Position numbers and translations under genes: made by a program
DNA from: Dryococelus australis
Lineage: Eukaryota; Arthropoda; Insecta; Phasmatodea; Phasmatidae
Reading direction: 5' to 3'
NCBI GenBank assembly: GCA_029891345.1
Contig: CM057009.1
Location: forward strand, 93,109,416 to 93,173,415
DNA: 64,000 nucleotides
The notes under the pieces: generated by a model
Databases searched by the model: none
What the model saw: only the letters and a program-made list of their open reading frames with translations
What the model was told of the DNA's origin: nothing
In this document: positions 49,090 to 58,150 of the stretch, piece by piece
Position numbering within the stretch: the first letter of the stretch is position 1
Layout of the letters: each line of letters starts with the position of its first letter

Positions 49090-49370
49090 AGCGCTATTGT
49101 ACAAGAGGTGCAAAGATGGTGGAGGAAATTTGGCACACACCTCGTACTGGCATGACGAAAGGCTTACAGCTCAGCAGGTTTACACATTCTGGATTCCGTG
49201 AAATGGGAAATTTATGGATTTTCAACTGTATTAAAACCTTATACCAAAAATATAAATTTTATCTGTGCATCGGAGGGAGTGAAGAGATTTCGGAGGTTCT
49301 CCAAACCGAGGTCTGGGAAGCCGATGAGGGTGAAGCAAGGCAAGTAATGGAGCAGTGCCAGAATACAAAT
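49090..49370 (-). pseudogene. PolB scrap plus SINE relic
   Basis: 49,100-49,140 resembles the PolB stretch at 35,515-35,550 (GAGGTGCAARGNTGGNGGAGGAAATTT). From about 49,280 a minus-oriented SINE tail fragment follows (GAAGAGATTTCGG, CCGAGGTCTGGGAAGCCGATGAG). The SINE marks the left edge of the PolB 5' piece. Confidence 0.35.
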
Positions 49371-50437
49371 CTTCTCACCAATAAACTTGTATTACTAGTG
49401 TACTTGCCACCAGTGCTGAATACCCTGTATTGTGCGATATGAATGACCTTTTGTGATATTAGTTGCAAACTTCAGCCTGAACCACGTGCCCTAAACACAA
49501 GTCTGTTCAGCAAGTCTTAAATTCTCTCACTATAGATTACACCCACATCAGATCAATGCAGGACAGGGAGGGATTTGGTCTGAAAATAGAAAGTTTATGT
49601 AGCCTCTTCCTCTGCCATGATGGATTTCAAGTACTTACATGCTATGGTAACCAAGATTCTAATAGGGCGAAGTGATGCTGTAGTTAAAGCTCTGAGAGGA
49701 ACTCTGCACCTCGAGAAAAAAGGTGAAAAATCCACATCAGTATTAACCCTATTGTTAACTACCCGTGCATCAGTTAGCCTGCCAGTGAATGCCATGGCCA
49801 GTATCTCGTATCTGATATTGGATAATAAACTTTTCAATGAAGCTGGAGAGTCGGAAATCGAATTACTTTTCATCCCTGAATTAACATGTCGCTTTTTTTT
49901 TAGGAAATGTGGTGCATAGAGCTGGAAATGTTAAGTGCTGTGCAGTAGTTGGACTCTGTGGAGCTAACTGCGGAGCTAACTGTGAAGCTAACTGTGTAGC
50001 TGACTGCGGAGCTGATTGTGGAGCTGGCTGTGGAGCTAAATTCGGAGCTAACTGCAGATCTGTCTGTGGAGCTGACTGTTGATTTAAGTGAGGGGCTAAC
50101 TGCAGAGCTGACTGCATAGCTGACTGCAGAGTTGACTGTGGAGCTAACTGTAGAGCTGACTATGGAGCTGCAGAGGATGTATAACATGCAGAGCTGCCTT
50201 AGGATGTGGTGCAGATTATGGAGCAAGTAAATATTGCATAGAATCCGTGTTGCAACTTCTACAATGTCTCTTCAGAATATAGCTCCGAGAAAACTGCTTC
50301 TGGCAGAAATCACACTGAAACTGCTTTCTTGGATTTTTCATTCCACAGCTAGTTCTTTCATGTCACCGTAAGTTCTGCATAATTGTAATTTTTTTACTGC
50401 AGAAGCGACACAGCAAAGACTTCATTGCTTCTGTACT
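49371..50437 (-). pseudogene. Element 3 PolB 5' part with zinc fingers
   Basis: Reading from 50,437: SLLCRFCSKK (finger 1, damaged), QCDFCQKQFSRSYILKRHC (finger 2, C-C-H-C ligands), a linker made of an 18-unit 12-bp repeat, then the PolB N-terminal domain in frame 49,873-49,595 (LTDARVVNNRVNTDVDF, ILVTIACKYLKSIMAEEEAT), which aligns with 38,550-38,310 of element 2. Similarity runs on to about 49,400 and stops at a SINE relic. Zinc fingers ahead of PolB are, as I recall, seen in other arthropod Polintons. The linker contains stops in the finger frame, so the gene is dead. Confidence 0.55.
49960..50175. repeat. 12-bp minisatellite, about 18 units
   Basis: Unit close to GGAGCTAACTGC (plus strand); on the minus strand it would encode Gln-Leu-Ala-Pro-like tetrapeptides. 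It sits where a linker between the zinc fingers and PolB would be. Confidence 0.85.
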
Positions 50438-50480
50438 AATCCAAGTCTAGAATGATACTAAACAAAAATGTATACAAAGA
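50438..50480 (-). promoter_or_regulatory. Conserved leader shared with the ATPase genes
   Basis: Minus-strand TTTAGTATCATTCTAGACTT matches the start-site leaders of the element 1 ATPase (15,591 on) and element 3 ATPase (54,386 down). A clear TATA box is not seen here. Confidence 0.5.
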
Positions 50481-51739
50481 AGTTTAATGTGAATGTCTGA
50501 TCTGATGATGAGTGTAGATATGTACACAGGTATGGAGACAACTGACAAAAGAACCTGAAGTGGGACACATTTTATAAGCAGTTATAGGTAATGCTAGGAA
50601 GTGCAAAATGCAAGTAATAGGTTAATTCTAGGAATTGTAAATTCCATTATATTATTTTATTTTAAACACAATACATCTGAATTATATTACATATATTTTA
50701 CAGAGCTTTATGTATTAAATTGCTTTAAAATTACTAGTGAATATTTAATCAATATCCTGCACAAGAACCTTTATGTGCAAACACATTTAGATTTGATTGA
50801 TATATGCATGTAAATAAAGTTGACATAACATTACATTTTTAGAATAAATCATATGTGGATATTACAATTTATGCATTTGTAAAGACAGTAAAACACAAAA
50901 GAATTTTCAAACCATTTATTTCATAATATTTTGCTTACAGAATAATGTTCTCATCAGTGGGTGTTTAAAACACATTTTATATCATTTCATTTCCATTATC
51001 TCTTTGACAATACAAATAATTGTAGTATTTTCTTCTGTTTGATTGTTAACATTTTTTCGTGTATTTGAGTGCACTTAATATTATACATTCTAGTAAATCA
51101 AGAAAAGTTTCATAAAAGTGCAAATACACTTCTTCGATGCTCACTGGTAGACTTGTATTCGGCCACATCGTTCACAGGGCATTTTTTTCAGTTCTGGACA
51201 AGATATTAAATAATTACATTTTTCAGCCTCTAAAGGACATTGGACATTTTTGAAATGAAACAGTCCATCGCATATCTCTCCAAAATGACATATTATTCTG
51301 TTAGACAAACAAGAGTAATGCACAGTTGAGTTAAAAATGTAAATACCAGTTGGGTGGAAGAAAGATATGTTTACAGTAAGAACATCACAAAGATAATAAA
51401 ACTATTTCTTTCTGAGACAAGCTCTAAATGGTTTACTCCAATGTGCAAATAACTTGCTGATATTCCATTTACACTTTGATTTCTATATACACGAGTATGT
51501 GATTTCATTGTCTTGTTGATTAATTTTTACAAAATATTGATTTACATAAAACCAAATAAGTATTCATGCTAAATTTGACATGTTAGTCCACAATGCTCCC
51601 TCATCCCAAATAATGTCATATTACTCATATAATATCTACTGGTGACTCGGGAGGAAAATAATCATCATATACTTCACCTCAGTTAGACATCATTGCCGAA
51701 GTTAGCATTAATTTAGAGTTTTCCCTGCAGAGAAGAATT
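50481..51739. other. AT-rich spacer
   Basis: No gene recognised. The 60-codon minus frame at 51,141-51,323 has several Cys (CPLEAEKC, CPELKKMPCERCGR) but is short and unsupported. Confidence 0.35.
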
Positions 51740-52848
51740 TCGGTTTATAACCATATGTTTTGTAGAATGCGGTGTTAGGGGCGGCATTACTTAGGTTTCC
51801 AGAAGGCATGCGGAAGCCAATAATATTTACATGGGTGAAGATTACGACCTCATTGTGGTATCGAAATATATATGATATATCGACGTGAATGGGCTGTACA
51901 GACACACAATGCGATCCAAGCTTCCGATTGGTAATTTTGAGTGGGTTGAGGCTGATGTGTTTCCATCGTTGGATTTCGCGAACACAGTGAATGATTGTGA
52001 GACATGCTTTTTCGTGGACGTGGATTTGTCATTTTCAGACAAATGCCATGATGCTCTATCAGATCTGCCTTTGACACCAGTATCTGCCATACCGCCGAAC
52101 GGTTCGCATGAAAAAACTTCTTTTGACACTTGTGGCATGGCAGAAATATATTAGACACTGGGGAACACTGAAGCATTATTTGATGTATGGGGCCAAACAT
52201 GATTCTGTTCATCACATTGTGCACTTTGAGACGAAGGCATAGATGGAGCCGTACATCCAATTTAACATTGAGAAGCGTGCTCAGGCTGCGAACGAATTCG
52301 AGAAATCGTTTTTCAAGTTGATGAATAATTCCGTATGTGGAAAAACTTAGCAGAATGTCTGACAGGAAAGAGACATAACAGTCGTTTCCAGGTATGACAC
52401 AATCTATGGGGCTGGAGAGCTTATAGGTCGTCCTGAATTCCAGGCAAGACAGATAATCGATGAAATACTAGTTCTTAACGAGATGTCAAAGTGTTCTGTT
52501 ACATTTAATAAATCTTTGTACACTGGTGTTGCCATTCTCGATCTCTCAAAATGAACCCTTTATGAATTTCACTATCAGTACATGAGTATCAAATTTCCTC
52601 CAACAACCTTGCACCTCCTTTAATGCGAAACCTATTCATTGGTCTATTTTGTTGGTTGCGATGATATCTACAAAGTAATTGACCTAGATTTAACAGCATG
52701 GTTTGATATATATAATTATGCACTCGATAACCCGCAAGGATTCTCCCAACAGAACAAAGGCCGCACCGGAATTATGAAAGATGAATGTGCTGGCTGCTCA
52801 GTCACACATTTCATAGGTTTACATCCCAAGCATTATGAATATGTTGTA
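51740..52848 (+). pseudogene. Element 3 PolB 3' part
   Basis: Plus strand: FVECGVRGGIT, HAEANNIYMG, YIDVNGLYRHTMR with KLPIGNFEWVEAD, then a frameshift near 52,110, KYIRHWGTLKHYLMYG, RAQAANEFEKSFFKLMNNSV (motif B) and GVAILDLSK; motif C is CETYS after a stop, so the catalytic Asp pair is lost. It closes with NKGRTGIMKDECAGC and HYEYVV. At least six stops. Homology to PolB ends at 52,848, where minus-strand sequence of another Polinton gene begins, a clear rearrangement joint. Orientation is opposite to the PolB 5' piece at 49.4-50.4 kb. Confidence 0.8.
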
Positions 52849-52849
52849 C

Positions 52850-53080
52850 ATTCAATCTGTCAATTTGTCTTTGAACACTGGTCACTTGCTCGTCCATGGC
52901 CACCATATCGCGGACGATCTCCATCTTCACACGCTTCATCTTCATGCTAAGCTCGGACAGGTAGTTTCGAAAGAATGTGTGTTTGGCCAACATACTGCGC
53001 AATTCCGAAATAATGCCATTGCCAGTTTCGAGGACAAAAAGTTTAGTAGGAGTATCCCCAGATCGTTCTGGTTCACCAAC
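52850..53080 (-). pseudogene. Element 3 helical ORF downstream of ATPase
   Basis: Minus strand: a LFVLETGNGIISEL stretch, then FFRNYLSELSMKMKRVKMEI, DMVAMDEQVTSVQRQIDRL, cut at 52,850 by the PolB joint. It is the counterpart of 16,531-16,870 in element 1, right after the ATPase. Confidence 0.5.
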
Positions 53081-53088
53081 GTTTTGAA

Positions 53089-54351
53089 TTATTCATCTAC
53101 CAGTATCACAAGATCCATCGTTTCCTGGTACGAAACAACCGCCGTTGTTGTCTTTATGATGGCGTATCTTGAGGCTACTCTGCCCGAATTTCGATATGCT
53201 GTAACTTCTAGACCGTCGGCGATGAACTGATCAAAGCCGCGCCTGTACGTTCCATTATATAGGGGCCAGTCCTTTACGATCGTCAAAAATCTATACTTTT
53301 CTTTCCAGCACAAAACACGCGTATGTTTGAAATCTGACAGCGTAATGTCCATATTTACATAATCGTCATAAACATGTCGCAAATTTGTATCTTCCATGCA
53401 AAACAGCATTAACATGTTTGAGTTGTCGCGAAGTATCTGTTTGAGTATGCGCAAATAAGTTTGGGCGAGGTACAGACAGTCCACGTTCACATGCCATCCC
53501 GTGCTAAAGTATTCTTGAATACGAGTTTCTTTCTCGCAGGCAATGCCATCAAAGACAAATATCGAGTTTTGCAGTGCTTTGTTCGGTAGTATGACGGCTT
53601 CATTATCACTGCATCACTGCATGGGAAATAACCGATACGTTCCACGACCTGCAGTACTAGTGCCAATTCCCGGTATTTGGGTTGCTGAAGCCATTTTGAA
53701 TATAGGTATACGTTCTCGAACTGGAGACCGTTCTCTTCTTCTAGCAGGCTCAGTAGGACACATGTTTTCCCGCAATGTGATTGTCCAGCTATTATGCACC
53801 TCAGTGTATTCGGAAATAGGCTTCCATGCCCCGATTCGTGAGAAGTATAATTATTTTCCATATGAATGCGTATGGATAGAGTAGCATCTTTCTTGATAAT
53901 ATGTGTGTTACCACTACAACCTTCTGGGGCAGGTGAAGGTGGAGGTGGATGTGGATGTGGAGGTGGATATGGATGTGGAGGTGGATGTGGAGGTGGAGGT
54001 GGAGGTGGATGAGGATGTGGAGGTGGAGGAGGATGTGGAGGTGGATGAGGATGTGGAGGTGGATGTGGTTATGGAGGTGGGTGTAGAGGTGGAAGTGAAT
54101 GTGGAGGTGGATGTGGATATGGAGGTGGGTGCGGAGGTGGAAATGGGTGTGGAGGTGGATATGGAGAACCAGTTCTACAAATTGTAGAATTTCTCTTTAA
54201 AGCCTCTCTCTGAGAAAACTACTTCTGGCAGAGTTTGCATTCAAAAGTCATACTCGAAATGTTCATCTTGCAGGTCGTTATTTCGCGCAGTCGTAAATTC
54301 CAAAAAACCAGTAAATGCATTACCGCAGAATCTACACAGCAATTGCATCAT
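53089..54351 (-). pseudogene. Element 3 zinc-finger/Pro-His/packaging ATPase
   Basis: From ATG 54,351: a damaged finger (LLCRFCGNAF), a second finger in another frame (CKLCQK, a stop, FSQREALKRN...C), then about 80 residues of PPPHPH-type repeats with one stop, then the ATPase domain. The latter has ESGHGSLFPNTLRC, an intact P-loop GQSHCGKT, NVYLYSKWLQQPKY, DCLYLAQTYLRI, RDNSNMLMLF and a YDDYVNMDITLSDF block, ending at 53,089. One frameshift near 53,490 joins frames 53,861-53,487 and 53,490-53,089; the Walker B region is weak. Compared with element 1 this copy is better preserved. Leader and promoter match element 1. Confidence 0.8.
53937..54166. repeat. GGTGGA/GGATGT hexamer repeat
   Basis: Imperfect repeats of GGTGGATGTGGA and GGTGGA on the plus strand. 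Read on the minus strand in the ATPase frame they encode Pro-Pro-Pro-His-Pro-His repeats. The plus-strand Val-Glu/Val-Asp frame is a by-product. Confidence 0.85.
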
Positions 54352-54382
54352 TGCTTTCGTACTGTTACAGGTCTAGAATTAT

Positions 54383-54433
54383 ACTGAAATAAAAATGTGT
54401 AAAAGGGCCGTATTTATACTTTTCTTGCTCAGT
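54383..54433. promoter_or_regulatory. Compact divergent promoter (ATPase / PLA2-like gene), element 3
   Basis: Plus strand: TGTAAAAGG at 54,398 and TCAGT with A at 54,431 (33 bp). Minus strand: TATAAATA (54,418-54,411) and TCAGT with A at 54,385 (33 bp). Start sites are 46 bp apart, against 43 in element 1. The ATG of the plus gene follows at 54,442 and that of the minus gene at 54,351. Confidence 0.6.
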
Positions 54434-54441
54434 CCACCACG

Positions 54442-55075
54442 ATGTCTCGAAAAGGTAAGGCCATAGCTGGAAGCAGGGTCGTCAATACGCTGATAAAAAA
54501 TCTACCGCTCGAGCTCCACATTCCCGGATACAGTTTCTGCGGACCAGGAACCAAACTAAAAGGCTGTCACACAATAAGACAGACATAAATGCCCTGGACG
54601 GGGCATGAAAGCAGCACGGCATCGCCTATTCTCAGCACAGGGCTCTGCAAGCCAGACATAGAGCACACAAGATACTTTCACAGAAGGCAGACGTAATAAG
54701 AAAATCATCAGATGCAGGGCTTGGAGAAAAAATTGCGTGTGGGGTGTTTCCAACTTGAATGCCAAAGTGAATATGGGCATGGGTAATAAGAGCAAAAGAA
54801 ATGCACAGGTGATAAGAAAAGTATCTACAAAAAGAAGAAAAGCCCGCAAGGATAATAAAATATCTACCAGGGGATATTTCCATTGCTTTTGCTTGCACTT
54901 GGGGCTCTCGGAGGCCTAATGGTGGCCACAAGTGGTATCGTTCGGGCCGTCAACACAGCATCCAACGAACAGAAGCAGTTGACAGAGGCACAAAGTCGCA
55001 ACGCAAATATGGAATTTATCGCAGTAGGAAAAAAAACGGGCAGGGCCTCTACCTAAGGCTTACCCAGTAGGATAC
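54442..55075 (+). pseudogene. Element 3 PLA2-like virion protein
   Basis: MSRKGKAIAG leads into VVNTLIKNLPLELHIPGY, then FCGPGTKL (calcium-loop-like), after which frames change repeatedly: DINALDGACM, LGEKIACG-like sequence near 54,725, a basic KRRKARKDN run, a hydrophobic ALGALGGL segment near 54,900, and VRAVNTASNEQKQLTEAQSR to GKKTG...GLYL at 55,050. It aligns end to end with the minus-strand gene at 14,960-15,539. The Cys of the CGPGT loop is kept here but lost in element 1; the ACKxHD-type catalytic segment is frameshifted. A frameshift near 54,590 also interrupts it. Confidence 0.6.
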
Positions 55076-57084
55076 GGAAGAAAAAATTATGAAATATCTA
55101 CTGTAATGAGCACTCGCGAATGTGGATTTGGAACTGTTTGCATGCAAATATACCTCATTTTAGTTGAGTGTTTATGAGAAATTATTTGCCTGTTAAACCC
55201 AAGAGAGAAGAATGCACCAAAATTAATCTGGATACGACAGCAGAGCCCGGCATGCACAGGGTAGCCTACATAAAAAAGGGTAAACATGAAAGTAGTAGGG
55301 AAATGGGAAGTTTGAGGCAAGGGCGTGGGGCGTTGGATCCGGGTTCGGGGAAGCCGCTATCTTGTTACATCACCCAACCACCATCTTGAATGGCCTTGCC
55401 CTGTCACCCCCAACCTGTGTGATCTTTGACCTTTACCCAGAGGACTTTTGACCTCAAAAATAGTTTAAAAACACTAAAGAAACCTTGAAAAATTTCAAAA
55501 ACTTTTCAAAATATTCCAGAAAATTCAAAAGAATTACGAAAAAATGTATTTTTTTAAATGATTAAATTTTATCTTAAAAATTATTAAAAGGATCCACAGA
55601 AATGACCCATTTTTTGTTCAGAAATGCTGACAGGGATCAGCTACTTCAATGACTGATCAGTGATCAATGGGATCAAGACCTATTACCTTTGACCTTGACC
55701 TTTAACCTTTTACCTTGAGAATGCAAAAATAAAAAATAAATCTAAAAAAAATACAAAAAATAAAAAAGTTATTAAAAAATTATAAAGAATTCATTATTAA
55801 AAATTTATTAAAAAATCATTTACAAATTTTTTAAAAATGGTTTATAATTTTATTTTCTTAAGATTTATTTTAAAAATTCATTGATTAAAAAGGCTTTGAC
55901 CCGGTGGCTATTTTTCCCTTTTTCCCTTGGAATATCAATTTCCCCTGGAAAAGTTCCCATAAAAAATTTATAGAAATTTAATTTAAAAAAATACTTTTCC
56001 TAAGCCACACCACCAATTACTCACTTCTGTTGTAATCCAGCAGACGACTGACTCCTTACACCCACTCCCCTCACCTATGCTCATTCCACCACCTTAATTT
56101 TTTTCTTTCGTCATTTGTTTACTTGCTACTGGAGGCAGACAGCATTGTTTATATGTTATTAGATGCCGCCATATTTGATTTCGTTAGTCGTTTGTTTATA
56201 CATTACTGGAGGCGGCCATCTTGGTAGGTGACCACCATCTTGTTATACATCACCCATCCACCATATTGAAAACCAATGTCCTTGGCCTTGACTCCATTGC
56301 CTTGAAAACAAAAACCGGATAAAAATACATAAAAGTCAATAAGCATAATACATTAAATACTACCACCACCATATAAGATGCAGACCACCTCGCCCTTGAC
56401 CCCATAACCTTGAATGACCTTGAAAACAAAAATTCGAGAAAATATGAAAAAGGCAACAAGCTTAATACGTTAAAGACTGCCACTACTATATTAGATGCAG
56501 ACCATCTCGACCTTGACCTCATGGCCTTGAATGGCTTTGAAAACCAAAAACTCTAGAAAAAGTACATAAATTCAACAAGAATAATACATTACAGACTACC
56601 ACCACCATACTAGATGCAGATTACTTCAACCTTGACCCTATGACCTTGAACGACCATGAAAATAAAAACTCGAGAAAAATTATATAAAAGTCAGCAAACA
56701 TATGAGATCACAGTCTACGACGTCTATGACCTTGACACCATGACCTCGATTGACCTTGAAAACAAAAGCTCGAGAAAAAGTACATAAAAGTCAGCAAACA
56801 TATTTCATTACAGGCCACTACCAACATATTAAATGCAGGTGACCTTAACATTGTACGTTTATGTGACTAAACCTTACCCATCATACTAATAGCGACCAAA
56901 TGCATGAGTTGGTTATAACCATGGTATGGATCAGTATTTTTATAGGCTTAGTTTGTGTAAAATTTAAATCTCTGTACTGCCAGGTCCCTGAAGACTTGAA
57001 ATGTACGAGGGCAGCTAGGGCGATAATCATTCATGCTCTTCTCAGACACCAAGCCGCCACCAATCTGCCACCAATCTGCCACTA

Positions 57085-57185
57085 TTCCTCCTCAATCCTC
57101 ACCAATCCTCCTCATTCCTCCTCACCAATCCTCCTCATTCCTCCTCACCAATCCTCCTCAATCCTCACCAATCCTCCTTACTCTC
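57085..57185. repeat. TCCTC/ACCAATCC minisatellite (mirrored at 58,480-58,575)
   Basis: Irregular repeats of TCCTCACCAATCC and TCCTCATTCC. The inverse, GAGGATTGGTGAGGA, is in the right arm, with different unit numbers in the two arms. Confidence 0.75.
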
Positions 57186-57616
57186 TAGAAATCAATGAGA
57201 TTGTCGGTATTCCTCTACCCATACACATAAGAAAAAAAGATTCACCTATTTTCTCCAAAATTTTTACATGTCGACAGAATTAATGTTTGTGTATTCAATG
57301 TACATTTTTATACGAACATCTTTGCTATCATTATATTTACACTTCTTGACGTTTATAAGTGAGTGTTCATAGCACCACTCTAAAGTTGTGAGGTATAAAA
57401 GGATACAACACAAAAAAATTAAGGAGAAAACTTATATTTTATAATAATTATTTATTATTATTTTATAATTACATTTTCAGAAGAAAACAGTTCATTACAT
57501 CAACTGATATAACCCCTATCCTTAAGTTCTCTTATGATTGAAACTACCTTTTTCATGGCCGTGTAATACCCATGTTTTTGCATATCAAGTGTTCGTCTAC
57601 TGGGAGCCAGAAAGAG

Positions 57617-58150
57617 ATGCTATCAATACCTTCTCCTACATCGATGGATACCCTTTCCGAAGACGATAATGGCACCACAGTTAATGCTAAAGTGTGAATG
57701 AGTGCAGTACAGTCGGTCTGTGCGGAATGTACTCTTGCAAGATATCTGTGGGAAGTTGACGAACTTCGAAATAAACTATCAGCTTTAGATACCGATGAAC
57801 ATACAATTCCTGCTACACAGAAAAGTAAATTTGATATTGAGGATGCAGCAGGAAGTGAAGACGATCATGAAGATAGCATTGATGATGACTATGGCAACAG
57901 TGATAGTGTTGAAGGCAATGATTATTCCCTCGACGGTCCTGCACATTTCCCAAAGGAATTCCCTTAGACAAGTGATGTGAAGAAGGCAGAAGACATCGAG
58001 TATAATGACGATATGTTTACCGAAGATCCCAAAGAACTTGTAGACAGACTTAAATATTTGCTTGATAGACAACAATGTAGGGATTACACGGCCATGAAAG
58101 AGGTGATTTCGATCATAAGAGAACATAAGGATCGAGGTTATATCAGATGA
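57617..58150 (+). pseudogene. Small acidic ORF at the centre of the foldback element
   Basis: One continuous reading frame of 178 codons from ATG 57,617 to TGA 58,148, with internal stops at about 57,695 (TGA) and 57,965 (TAG). It has MDTLSEDDNG near the start, CAECTLARYLWEVDELRNKL, an acidic EDDHEDSIDDDYG tract, and an end DPKELVDRLKYLL ... VISIIREHKDRGYIR. The ending matches the Polinton ORF before the integrase (DPNELVDRL...SIIEEL.EAGYI), but the front is different. The last 25 codons lie in the palindrome arm, and the left arm carries the same end in inverse orientation. Function unknown. Confidence 0.5.

Noticed and set aside
49960..50175. CRISPR-like array
   Set aside because: The 12-bp units are head-to-tail with no unique spacers and lie in a eukaryotic context.
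53903..54187. Plus-strand frame encoding Val-Glu/Val-Asp repeats
   Set aside because: It is the antisense of the Pro/His linker that is in frame with the ATPase; the repeat keeps all frames open.
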